Origin: Seriola aureovittata
Taxonomy: Eukaryota; Chordata; Actinopteri; Carangiformes; Carangidae
Length of the DNA: 64,000 nucleotides
Direction: 5' to 3'
Assembly: GCF_021018895.1 (NCBI RefSeq)
Contig: NC_079364.1
Span: 33,620,701-33,684,700 of the forward strand
Shown here: piece after piece, positions 35,056-46,598 of the stretch
Layout: each line of letters starts with the position of its first letter
Numbering within the stretch: position 1 is the first letter of the stretch
Position numbers and translations under genes: made by a program
The notes under the pieces: generated by a model
Databases searched by the model: none
Seen by the model: only the letters and a program-made list of their open reading frames with translations
Told to the model about the DNA's origin: nothing

Positions 35056-38000
35056 CTACACCATGGTCTCTTTGTTGGTGGCTTTGCTGAGGGTGTTTAT
35101 GGACAGGGTCTGTTGGTTATGTGTGGTCTGGCCAGACAGGGGAATCTGGAGGCGCACTCTCTGGTCGGTCTTCTTCCACGTCCTGAACAGATGCATGTGG
35201 TAGCGTACAGATACCTGAGAGACAAACCAACATACAGTTCAGTAAAGTTTCATACTTAAGACGTTACCAAGGCTGTGATTAGGGGTGTCGTGCTATTTGC
35301 TTAAGTACTGGGGCGCACCTATGCAGCATTACATTAGTTACATTACATTAGCATTACATTAGTCTGACAAACAAACAAATGTTAGACTGTCCTGAATAGT
35401 TTAGAAAGTCATATATTGCAACTCATTAATTTACACAAAGACTCAAGAATGAAATGCTAATTAAAAATTATTAGAAAAATAACTGAAAACAATTTGGCTT
35501 TTCTAATAGTAAAACACTGAAACTCAGCAAATTAAACTCATAGGCTAAAATGATAAACACAGGGTGAATGGTTGGTCTATTCAAACTAGTTAGTGCTAAT
35601 ATTTCATAAGTACTGCCAGAGGAGATCCAGTTCAACTGGTTTTGCCTTTGCTATCCTCTTTTTTTTTCTCCTCAGCTGATTGGTCGTGTCTCAGCCATGT
35701 CCTGACATATGGAGAGGGGTTCCAGAAGCGCAGTGGAGACCCTTGCAATTTCACAAACATGAGAGATGACACGACACACGTGAATCTGTGATCGGTTGGA
35801 TGTTATTATCAAGTTCATGTGGCTGAAGTCCCTCTCGCATTCAGCTGTAATGCATGGTATCAATGAGGTACAATTCATCAGTGCCTTCAGTTCTGGTGGA
35901 ACATGCACCCCACCACCCAATTCACTGTGTAGGCCTTTTGTTTGTTCAAGTGTACTCCATCTGTGGGTCAACAACATCATTGGCTGTGCAGGAACAGCCA
36001 TTGATCACTCTTATGGTGATTATACAATTCTGGATGTTGCTTATTAGACTTGTCAAAAACTGTTTCTGATTGATGCCCATAACTTTGGCCTTGTCTATGT
36101 TGGCCTCAAGAGTTTTGGTATCTGGTGATTCTTTCATTCGTTCATTTGGACTTGTATGCTTCTCCTGATGAGTTTGTCCACGTATGTGATGGAGATATTG
36201 AACTTCTGTAAGCCATCATATATTTTCTTGTCACTGTGGGTTTTACATTCACTTGACATCCCTTGACAGAAGTGTGTGTTCCGAGCTTCAGTGCTGTTCC
36301 AAGCTGCGGCCACAGCGCAGAACGATCTGGCCACCCACCATGTATAAAGAACATGCCCTATTTCCACCAGGTCCACATATACAAAATGGGGATCGCTGCT
36401 TTTGCTGGACTCTCACCTCAAAAAAACTATCAATGTGCTTTTGTAACTTACGGTGGTGGACTTGTCAATTATTATAGAGATGTTCCCTTTTATCTCTTTT
36501 ATGTGGCTGCAAATCCTTTTGCGCATCTCCCCAGCAACATGACTGATTATCCGTGCAGCAAAGTGCTTTGAAGTTTTCCTCTTTGGATTTGGAGAGGATT
36601 CGTTGCGCACCAATGTGCGCGCGTGATTGTTTGTGTTCAATTATTTTATTCGCAGCGATCGTAATTTTGCGCATTGCGGTTGTCACCTAAACTGGCAACA
36701 CTAAAGGACTACCACTCTACTGACTAACACACCCCTTGTGATTTGAAGGTGGTCAGACCAGACACTTTTGTTTGGAAACTTCATTTCCAATCTTTGCTGT
36801 CAATCCAAGCCATGCTGTGTTTATTCCTCCACATTTCCTCGTTCCACAAAGCTGGGTAGGAAGCCCTCTCCACTTCTGCCTGTTTCTTCATCTCCACCTC
36901 TGCCTATCTCTCCATCTCCACCTCCGCCTGTCCCTTCATCTCCACTTCTGCCTGTTTCTTCATCTCCACCTCTGCCTATCCCTCCATCTCCACCTCCGCC
37001 TGTCTCTTCATGTTCATCTCCACCTCTGCCTGTCTCTTCAGCCTCATCTTCATCTCTCACTGATGTGTCCATTTTCTCTCTCCCATTCTTTCCCTTTGGG
37101 ATCTTTGCCCTCTCTCTCTCTGATGGGCTCTCTCTCCCTTACTTATTCTCTGGTGTGAATTAGTAGCAAGTTGTCAAAGGATGAATGTCAGAGCCATAGA
37201 TACATTTTTTTAGGCTTCCATATTTCCTCAAATAAAAATCAGAAGTCAAATACAATCTGGGTCTTGAACACGTGCTTGCACGAATTAATGAGGTTTGGTG
37301 CCAAATAATGGCCTGGAAAAAACAAGGGTGATAAACTCCTGATGGCTGTCAAATTATTTGCATAACAACTAAACATAATGTATATTTCCATCCCTTTAAT
37401 TGAATAAATTCAACAATGTAATCATGCTATATTCAACAGTGGCACAGTGCCTGTAGAATGCATTTAAGTCTCAGCCAAACTGTATTACTAGTAACATACA
37501 AGCGCCATAAGTTGGCAGTAGCTAAGTTTCAAGTGCAACATCAAAACTTTGCAAGTCAGTGAGTTTTCCAAAACACATTCCTGCTAATGTTTAACAATGA
37601 GTCCTTCCTCAAAAGAAATTAAGGATTTCTGTGCTCTGAAACGTTTGAGGGCTTTTAATTTTAAATGGATACAGGAAGGGTTGTGTTTGTCTTGCATAAC
37701 ATAGTAACTTAAAAATGGAAAATGGGAGCAGTTGAGATAAATAAAGACTAGTCACTATTTGAGGGAATATGGTATTCATGTGTATGAATGAGAAAACAGC
37801 AACATTAATGTTACATTATAATGCTAATTTTAGTTAGCATTAACCTAGTAGAAGCCAATCATTAGCTATATTCACCATTTGCTAGCCCAAGGCATGGCCC
37901 TGGTCTAGCCAAGTTTTTAACACTGTTTATAACTACATCATCATAATATTTTAGTTAGCTTTTTAGCTCTTCCAAAAAGTGAAAGGACTACACCCATGGT

Positions 38001-39641
38001 TGTGATGACCACTGAGCAGAATCCATTCACTAATGAAGACGCCGAGATGTGGTTAAAAGCCTAGAAAAAGCTTGAGTGAACCTTGAGCTAAGATTATTTT
38101 TCAAACTACTGTGTCCCAGGTCAAGAATGAACTTTGGCTCTAAAAGTTAGTTTTAATTTTGTTTGTGACTTTTGCATTGAAAAAGGACTGATATAAAAAA
38201 TGACAGTATACAGTAACAACTGTAATGTGATGATCCCACAGATAATTATCACCAACTGCACCTCTCTCCACTCATTGATTTGGTTTTACACATGGCTGGA
38301 TTATACTTATGGTTAGGAAGGGTAAAATATGAACAAGCAGTATAGACCCTGAATGTACCATGGTCCAGAAGATGTATATGGTAAACAGAGCCAGAGTTAG
38401 GACCAGCAGCCCCAGGGCCTCCATGCCGTTGGTGTAGTAGAGGTCCATGGCTCCCTGGACACAGAGCCATCCTGACAGACTGGCCAGTGGTGTGATGAAC
38501 AGGAAACATACTGCATCTCCACACAGAGTCCTCCTCTGTTGATGCATGGATGGAGAACACAACCACTGTGGGAGGACAAGGGTGAAAGCTTGTTACATAA
38601 TAAAAGACAAGTTCAACCCAGGATATGACAGTGGGCTTGGTGTGGATATACTGACATGAATTTAACACGTGGGCTGAAAAATATAGTATTTGGCCAGAAG
38701 GTGGTGCTAAATGACTGGATCCTGTGAATGGTTGCATGTAAGTAGTAGTAGTATTACAAGTAGAATTGTAGTACTAGTAATAGTAATAGTGAAGAAGTAA
38801 ATAGTATTAAAAACCCTACAGTATCTACTGTGGGGAGTGCAGAGAACAGGATAGCAACAAGATATTATATCATCATAATACAGATAAACATTAATATCAA
38901 ACAGGTTCATCATTGGGATTTCAAAACTAGTCCCATCAATTATATGCAGTTTTTATATTTCTTTAACTTTAAGACTCTGTACCCTGAAATTTTACAAAGA
39001 AAAAGTAGCGATACCACAGAGTAGAAAGGCCTCTATTTGGGTGGCTCACCTGGTAAGGCTCAGTCCTTACCGCAGCAGCCATGGTTCATGTCATCCCCAC
39101 TGTCTCTTCCCTGACTTTCCTGTCTCTCTCTCACTGTCACTGTCACAATACAGCCAAAAAATAACTTAAAAAGAGGAGGGCCTCTATTCAGAATTTTGCC
39201 AAAAGTAAAAATCACACTACTATAACTAGGGAGTGTGCGTGAAATTTTGAAGGAACCTATTTCTTAATGAGGTCTTTAAAATGATACCAAGTTCTGTTGT
39301 TCAGCTTTACTTTTCCTTGTGCACATACTGTGTGATATACAACACTGTGACAAGGCTGGTTCACTACAACTCCACTGAATCAGAGGTGATTTACTGTAGC
39401 TCTACTGTGCTACTGTTTTATTCCTAAAAACAAGCCAACAACAGTAATAGCACCAACATGTGAAGACGCCAAACACTTGAGCATGATACCTTATATAATG
39501 ATATTTAGGCTACAGTATATTGCTATGCCTCACCTCATCTGTTTGCAGGCTCACTGAAACACAAGTACCGTAATATTTAAATATACAATATTACTATTCC
39601 TACACTACCTTATGACACTTTTGTGTGTGTGTGTGTGTGTG

Positions 39642-39727
<86 letters not shown>

Positions 39728-42349
39728 CTTTGCAGAAAGTATTTATGATGGGTTAGACAAGAGGTTGAAGGGAAATCAGGGAAACTGGTGGGAAAAGTAA
39801 TAGAAAGGGTCAAAAACCAAAAAAAGCCCAGCCCTACCCACTCATCACCTAGTTTTTTTTTTATTTAAAAGAACTCACATATAAATATGTTATTGAGCTT
39901 AAACAAACTGGAATCAGGCTTTAAAATAGTTTAAACGGTTTAATGTCAATTGCCCAAAGTTACTAAGATGTAATTCTTGAAAAGGTACATAGGTTTTACC
40001 TTGGTGTCTTCACTGTCAAATTATTCCCAAGCTTTAGTTCTCAGTTGGAGTTTGTTAGAATCACAGTTTTAGATCAATGTGGTACAACGGACTTGCAGCA
40101 TGATTTTGTACAACAACCATGTATAAATGCACCATATCACCCAAAAGTGACAGTGAAAAAAAAGCCTAACTACCAAAAATGAAAACAGAGGACTGAGACT
40201 CGTCATTCCTAAACTGACCAAGCTGTTAATACAGTGACAGCTAAACTAAGTTTGACCGTTTTCTGATGGTTGCAAATATTATTAATGTGAATGGGTAATA
40301 TCAATAATGGCTGTAAACAAGGAAACAGGATCACTTCAAAATTCATCACCCTCATTCTTCATCAACACCCAAAGGTCTCTCCATTATACTGTTTGCTAAC
40401 AGTCAGAGGACCTGCACAACACCACAGGTGTTTTCAATTATTCAGATGAATTAGAGAACTGAGGTCAATATAAAAATAAATAAATGGAATTACCTGTGAG
40501 TTTAGAACAGACCCAAACTAATAGCTCCCACAGTCTCCAGACCAGGTAACAATCTATTCTCTACATTTCCAGCCAACACTATGCATGTGTAGTAATGCCT
40601 GATAGCAGGTTCATGCTGTTCAGTGTGAAGCTTAACCTGGTGGAGCACATGGTGCTTAATCAGCAGATTATGAGCTGTGACCACACATGCAACAGAAGAA
40701 GTTGAAGAGCAGCAGGGGGAGGAAACACCATCTAATCTGGCTCACAGGCTAAGTGGCTTTAGGGGTACAAGTGGTCCAGCTAACAGCAGCAGGTCCTCCA
40801 ACGTGAAGGCAGCAACTCGCCAAGAGGCTCCTCCCACTGACTGTGACTTGCTGTCTCATTGAGAAAAGAAGAGCAGCGTGTGACTGCCTTCACTCACTGA
40901 GCAAGAGATGCTTCATTTTTACTTCTCATCAAGACTCACTTAGTTAGCTGTCAGTAGTGGTTTGTACTGCTAAGGACATTATCTCATCCAGTCAGTCAGG
41001 ACTGTAACATTCATTCAGTCTCAAATATAATGTTTTCTTAAAAAAGTCTGTGACCTACAGCTGAGTTTGACATTTTCATAGGTGGTTAAAAAACACAATC
41101 AGCCACTGGACATGTCTGGCCTGAACAAGACTGCAAAGTCAACATTATTAAAAAGCTGTAATCCTCTATCTCCACCTGCTCAGTGGAATCAAAGCACACA
41201 GATAGTTTTGACAAATACTCTAAAACCTTTTAAGAATTGAATGCTGAGGAACAGTGTGTTGATAAATTGACAGTGTTGTGTGCTGCAAGGGTCTACCTCA
41301 GTCAGAGGTTTTGGCAGGCGCTCCAGTGCAAACTGGTGGTAGCAGAGTTCACAGTGGCTGCTGTTGGAGGTGGTGAGCCAGTGCTCCAGGCAGGCCTGGT
41401 GCACCATGGCCAGGCTCCCAGAGCAGTCACAGGGAGACAGCAGCTGCCCGGAGGACCCGTCCTCATGGCAGATCCTACAGAACGGCTCCTCAGTGCACAG
41501 ACTGGCACACAAGAGACAAGAGTCATGTGAGAGGATAGTAGTCTACACCTGTATGTGGGGATGTCTGCTGGTGGTGTGAGTGGTTCTACATTGTGTGGAA
41601 GCTTTTCTCCTGTCATTGGCCACAAACAATGGCAACTGAACACTTAAAGGCCTCAAATGTTGCAAGACCACTCTATCAGGGGCCCATTGGTAAAAAGCTT
41701 TACTGTACCTTATGTACAGTAAAGCCATCATGCTTCTCTTATTTATTCATTGGCAGAGAAGTAACATGAAAAGCTCTTTCAAAGTCATTAGGGCCGCGAC
41801 CACTTCTGTATACTTGCTAAATTTAAAATTCTGTTCCAGGTTATATTCTGTTTCAATTTGTTGAGATGACAAAAAAATCAAAAACATTACGCACACTAAC
41901 TCTGAACCAGTCTGACGGTCCCTCATCCACCATTGATGGAGAAAAGTGAGGACTGTTTGCCATAAACTATAAAAACCTAAATAAACATGATCCATTCACA
42001 CCTCAGAGTGTGGGAAAAGTTTGGCCTTGATATGTGGTCAAACACTTTGAATCATCTTGAGAACCATTAAAACAGAATACTGTCCCAGAGGTGTTTTGTA
42101 TAGCGATGTCGTAAATCCTCCCATCACACTGTTCTAGTGGGGTAATAGAAAGCTGTTGAGTTACCTGTCTGCATGTTCCTCAGTGGGCATGTCTATGTGA
42201 TGGTCCATCACTTCCTGGTTGCAGCTGTTGATTCCTGTTGAGACCTCCTCCAGCCTGTGTTTGGGCATTAATTTGACCTCCCCCACAGGGCTCAAAACCC
42301 ACGGGCCGAGGGGTTCCTTTGCTGTCATGTCTGGTGTATGAGGGGCCAT
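35056..42349 (-). CDS. marchf3-like: MARCH2/3-family membrane RING-CH E3 ubiquitin ligase
   Basis: Coding exons on the minus strand: 42349-42165, 41501-41297, 38565-38359, 35214-35056; phases agree and the product is 251 residues (human MARCH2 246, MARCH3 253). Residues 66-113 hold a RING-CH zinc finger of C4HC3 type: CRIC, SPCDC, H-x-x-C and CELC, with the LEHWL tryptophan. Then come two membrane spans ([32 protein letters not shown]), a cytosolic [20 protein letters not shown] and the end NKETMV, a class I PDZ ligand as in MARCH2 (ETPV) and MARCH3 (ETVV). The family ubiquitinates endosomal and plasma-membrane cargo. Wording (IFWT, RVRLQIP, KETxV) leans to MARCH3, but the N-terminal 60 residues are unlike either, so a third paralog is possible. 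The gene converges on the lamin gene. Confidence 0.92.
35640..36700 (-). mobile_element. dead hAT transposase (ZNF862/KIAA1586-like) in MARCH intron 3
   Basis: Minus-strand frames give, in order, [20 protein letters not shown] with [20 protein letters not shown], then [18 protein letters not shown] with [11 protein letters not shown], then [20 protein letters not shown] and [13 protein letters not shown]. These are the N-core, middle and C-terminal dimerisation motifs (AECERxFSxMN) of KIAA1586/ZNF862-like hAT transposases. About 130 residues are missing between the first two blocks and frames are shifted. An inactive copy opposite in function to, but on the same strand as, the host gene. Confidence 0.85.
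36865..37060. repeat. 24-bp minisatellite (TCTCCACCTCTGCCTGT type)
   Basis: About eight units of a 24-bp pyrimidine-rich repeat in MARCH intron 3. Because 24 is a multiple of three, several frames stay open and give proline/serine- or histidine/leucine-rich frames, which are not genes. Confidence 0.88.
37170..38358. other. MARCH intron 3, distal part
   Basis: AT-rich intronic sequence with no further exon or clear repeat between the minisatellite and exon 3. Confidence 0.5.
39036..39180 (+). repeat. tRNA-derived SINE in MARCH intron 2
   Basis: GGTGGCTCACCTGGTAAGGC head, CAGCAGCCATGGTTCA region, CCTGTCTCTCTCTCACTGTC body and AAAAAATAACTTAAAAAG tail: the same family as at 2470, 28547 and 31095 (reverse). 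Confidence 0.7.
39621..39726. repeat. long (GT)n microsatellite in MARCH intron 2
   Basis: About 106 bp of GT with one TATATAT interruption near 39642. Confidence 0.96.
39727..41296. other. MARCH intron 2, remainder
   Basis: Intronic AT-rich sequence between exons 2 and 3 of the MARCH gene; no other gene seen. Confidence 0.5.
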
Positions 42350-42642
42350 TCACTCATGTGAGGAGCATAACATCTGTTAGCATTCACAGAGACAGACAGG
42401 TACAACAGATACAGTTTTTCCTTTTATCATAGCATTCTTCATGCGTTATGGTCTGTGATCATAAAGACATCACATGAAAGATAACATTGTTATATTTACT
42501 GAACTGATGTAGAATTTTAAAACCAGCAAGACCAGGTCAAACCCTGGTATATGTCTGGACCACGTCTAGACACTGATTGAAGACATAGTTGAAAACTGTT
42601 GTGGAGCCACTGCAAACAACTGACATCATGGAGTCCTGTCTG

Positions 42643-43178
42643 TTTTCAGTCTAGTGTCAGCTGGTTTTAGTCTAGTATGAGCTGGTTTCAGTCTAGTGTC
42701 AGCTGTTTTCAGTCTAGTGTCAGCTGGTTTTATTCTAGTGTCAGCTGGTTTTAGTCTAGTATCAGCTGTTTTTCAGTCTAGTATCAGCTGGTTTTAGTCT
42801 AGTGTCAGCTGGTTTCAGTCTAGTATCAGCTGGTTTCAGTCTAGTATCAGCTGGTTTTAGTCGAGTATCAGCTGGTTTCAGTCTAGTGTTAGCTGGTTTT
42901 AGTCGAGTATCAGCTGGTTTCAGTCTAGTATCAGCTGGTTTCAGTCTAGTATCAGCTGGTTTTAGTCGAGTATCAGCTGGTTTCAGTCTAGTGTTAGCTG
43001 GTTTTAGTCGAGTATCAGCTGGTTTCAGTCTAGTATCAGCTGGTTTTAGTCGAGTATCAGCTGGTTTCAGTCTAGTGTCAGCTGGTTTTAGTCTAGTATC
43101 AGCTGGTTTTATTCTAGTATCAGCTGGTTTTATTCTAGTATCAGCTGGTTTCAGTCTAGTGTTAGCTGGTTTCAGTAT
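42643..43178. repeat. 21-bp minisatellite carrying a CAGCTG E-box per unit
   Basis: About 24 units of 21 bp (core CAGCTGGTTTCAGTCTAG plus three bases), nearly all exactly 21 bp. Around 20 unit junctions read CAGCTG; a few read TAGCTG. Variants TTTTAGTCGAG and TTTCAGTCTAG alternate in a five-unit (105-bp) higher-order pattern. The frame through it (42802-43215) only repeats SAGFSLV. It lies just upstream of MARCH exon 1, or in its first intron if the exon at 43896-43956 is used. Confidence 0.95.
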
Positions 43179-43895
43179 ACAAATAAATAGTAATGTTGCT
43201 CTTTTCTGTAGATAGGAAACTGTTAAAAGAAACTACATAATTTTATAGAGGGATATGTCAGTGTTGTATTTACAGCTTGGTCTACTGTATGCAAGCAGCC
43301 AAAAAAAAATTATGAATCCGTATCAATAAAAAAAGTTTTTGTTAAAGAGGGGAAACAATTTGACAATGCAGTAGAAAATTTGCAGCCTGTTTAAAGTAAA
43401 ACAATCATGTTTATTTAAAAACTTAGTTTTAGTGACTTATCTTTGGCCAATTCAAGATATAAACGTCAAACGTCAAAAGTTAGATTTCCACTGAAAACAT
43501 CTTAAAATATTTTTTACAGCACTGACAGATTCTAGTACTAAATTTAGACAAAAGTTACCAGATAAAATGTAGATTTCAACTGTTTCAACCTACAGATTTC
43601 ATTTGCACCACAGCTCATTCTTGACTGGCTGAAATGTCACTGTTCTATTTAATTTCTAAATTAGGGTTAAAAAAAAAAAACAGGCTCAGGTGAACATACA
43701 CCTCACCTCATTTGGAATAATATGCCTGATAACAACTGGTGTTTATCACAGACATATGAGCACAAGCAGTGACACATGAAACACAACACTGAACTGCTGC
43801 CACTTACACATAGGAGAGCTAATGACAGCTAAGCCAACAGGCTTCAAACAACAGCTTGTATAAAGTAATAAGTCAGTTTCCAACAGTCATCTTAC

Positions 43896-43956
43896 CACCT
43901 GCTTGACATCCACAGTCACTCTGTGATGGTGTTTGCTCCCACTCAGTAAAAACCAT
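43896..43956 (-). CDS. possible alternative first coding exon of the MARCH gene
   Basis: ATG at 43956-43954 opens MVFTEWEQTPSQSDCGCQAG and meets a good donor (GGTG/GTAAGA) in phase 1. An acceptor CATACACCAG at 42331 would join it in frame inside the first listed MARCH exon, giving ..[13 protein letters not shown].. and a 265-residue protein. An in-frame TGA directly before the ATG at 42349 shows that start cannot be extended upstream without such splicing. Unproven; the phase fit is the main evidence. Confidence 0.35.
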
Positions 43957-44286
43957 CCCTGTCCCTGTGTGTCCGTCGGAGAGTGTGTGTGTGGCTCCTT
44001 CTCCTACTGAAGCCTGCCAGCAGATTACCGTGGTTGACGGATGGCAGTGAGAATAGTGAGGGATTAGACAGAGGGGAAAGTAAGGGCCAGGCCAGACAAA
44101 TGGAAATCACATCAGGGTGAGTTACACCAAGCAGGAGCACCACCTCACCATATCCCCCCTTAATCCTGTTAGGGGGCTACTGGGCAGGCAGCGGAGCATG
44201 CCTTTAACTGGCCTCCCAGCTCCTATGCTAATGTGGGCTGGTGTGGGCTGGAGCTGCTTCCATGGAGGAGGAGGGACATGAGATTG

Positions 44287-44332
<46 letters not shown>

Positions 44333-44858
44333 GCATCCTCTAAAATTTGTTCACAGCCAAGACATCGATCCGACACAAATGACGAATAATAATCGAACAT
44401 GAATTAAATAAGATCAACAACCTCTTACAAACTCAACTAATAATAAACTAACAATAAACTAAACTCAAACTAAAATATTTGCCTTGGAACTTTGGCTCTA
44501 GTTTCACAAAAAAAATTATTAGGAAGTAATATAAAAATTAAATATTTGTACTAAATTATGACTTTTTTCTTGTTCTTTGTTCCCCACTTTATAAGCATGG
44601 CATAGTTTCGGTTATTGTTATGATATTATCATTAGTAGTATATGATTATTGTTCTTTTTGTTGTATAACATAATACCATTCAAACAGCCACTAATATACA
44701 ACACACGAAGCCTTACTTACTGTGGGTGTGTTGAGTGTCCTGAGTATGAGAAATATACAAAAGGTAAATTGTCATCTTTGACTCAAACTTGGTTTAAAAT
44801 GCAAATCATGTGAACTTCTGCAGTCACAGGACGTGGTTGTTTTACTCCACAGTCACAG
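43957..44858. other. gene-less stretch with (TTG)n microsatellite
   Basis: Probable upstream region of the MARCH gene. Holds about 15 TTG units at 44288-44333. No exon with support. Confidence 0.5.
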
Positions 44859-46213
44859 CAGGGGCGTGTCTGGGGTGGGCGCTGCCCACCCAGAGATAAG
44901 CCTTGCCCACCCAGAAGAATCATCTGCCTATGAAAACTCTGAAAAAATCTCTGTTATAGCTATTTTTTTGAGCATTCATAATTTTCTGTAATTTTGTCAC
45001 TGGTCATCAAAAAATGCACTGCTTTCATATTGGCCATTTTGAAGGTGTGGGTGTGCTTAGTCAGTGGTCCTCCTTTACATTATCGCCAAACCACGACGGC
45101 TCAGTTTGCATGTTTTGCAAACTATGTGTTTCTTTTAAGTAACCAGCTCACTTTGGCTATTGGTTTAGTGATTAGCCAGCTAGCTAGCCAGTTCCTAGAT
45201 AGCTATAGCTGATTGGTTGCTAGTCACTGGAGTTGGCTTGTTGGGTATAAAATATTTTTACAGAAGGCTAACATGATTAGTTTTATTTAGCTTCCCTGGT
45301 AAATCTTCCAGCATGGATAGGTGGCTCATTAAAAAATAGGCACCCACCTCAACCCCAGTGCATGCTGCCTCCACTGTCAAGCCCAACACATCTACCAACA
45401 CCGAGCAAAGCGTTACTGCCTCAGTGTCAGGGCAGCAAACTTCCATCCCTCCAGCTCTGCCATGTCCGCTCCTGACTTAAATACGGATAGCCCATCCCAG
45501 CCCATTTTAAGTAACTATCCCAAGCCCCCATTTGGACAAACTGTGAGAAGCTTTCGTGCAGGCTGGTATCAGTCTCGACCATGGCTAGAATATTCTGTCT
45601 TGCCAGCATTTGCTTTGCCTATCGCAAATTTGGTGATTCCAATTCCGAACGAGAGGATATATTCACGAAACATGGATACACTAATTGGAAGAGAGCGCTT
45701 GAACGAGACGGTGGTTTCCTTAAACAAGCCTCTAGTATTCCTCACGTTAGAGCGATGTCTGCATGGCAGGAATACCAGTGTCACTGAGAGACCGATCCCA
45801 AACTCGCAGAAATTGAAAAAAATACAAAATAGTAAAAGAAAAAAAATATACAAATGAGAAATAATTTAAAAAAATATATTTAATTGATAATCACATCTAT
45901 GAACTATTTTAGTTCATCATGCAAATGTTGATCATACAGGCACTGCTGCCTGACCCTGTGCATTCTATTCTATTGTAGCCTACTGAAGATCCAAACCAAA
46001 GTTTTCCTCTCTAGTTCATCATATAAATGCTCATCATAAAATCTAAATCTAAATTTGATTTATTTTTTTATTTTTGATTGGGCAATGGCCCCAGACACCC
46101 TACAAAAGTTGGATACTGTAATTGTATTCCTTTTGCCAGCTCCCTCACCCTGTTGTTGCCCACCCAAATAATCCAAATGCCCACCCAAAGATGACATCCC
46201 AGTAACACCTCTG
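44859..46213 (+). mobile_element. hAT-type DNA transposon with TTF/ZMYM1-like zinc-finger remnant
   Basis: The left end CAGGGGCGTGTCTGGGGTGG is matched in inverted, degenerate form by the right end (reverse complement CAGAGGTGTTACTGGGATGT). The flanking 8 bases AGTCACAG (44851-44858) and AATCACAT (46214-46221) agree at six positions, as an aged 8-bp hAT target duplication would. Inside, two frames read YPKPPFGQTVRSFRAGWY, SRPWLEYS, then KFGDSNSEREDIFTKHGYTN, WKRAL and VRAMSAWQEY: the TTF-type zinc finger found at the N terminus of ZMYM1-like hAT transposases. CCCACCCA motifs cluster at both ends. Transposase core absent, so non-autonomous. Confidence 0.85.
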
Positions 46214-46554
46214 AATCACATACACATTCAGTTTACCTCCAACAGAGAACAAACCTCTGACACTGCATCCTCAAACCCCGAGGACAAAGCAGGACAAAAA
46301 TGAAAATAGTTATGCAGAATGATTATAGATAACACATATACCTTACTGCAATAATCATTTAGATCAAGACATCAGCTGTTTTTGGGTTAAGTACACTTAC
46401 CAACATATTAAACAAAGTAAAACGTGTGTGTTTCTGTGAGTGTGAAATGTGTTCGAACAGAAACTCTTCCATTTATAGTTATAATCTGATCTTCACGTGA
46501 GCTAGTCCTGCTGAAAAACAACTCTTGAGCAGAAAGGAGACAGAGGACTCTTTT

Positions 46555-46598
<44 letters not shown>

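Noticed and set aside
35032..35259. 75-codon plus-strand frame
   Set aside because: Antisense shadow of MARCH exon 4, which has homology, a splice site and a proper stop.
36768..37163. 131-codon proline/serine-rich open frame
   Set aside because: It is the translation of a 24-bp minisatellite; neighbouring frames on both strands are open for the same reason.
42643..43178. CRISPR-like array
   Set aside because: Units are tandem without unique spacers, and the genome is vertebrate.
42802..43215. 137-codon frame of SAGFSLV repeats
   Set aside because: Pure by-product of the 21-bp minisatellite; no start context or splice site.
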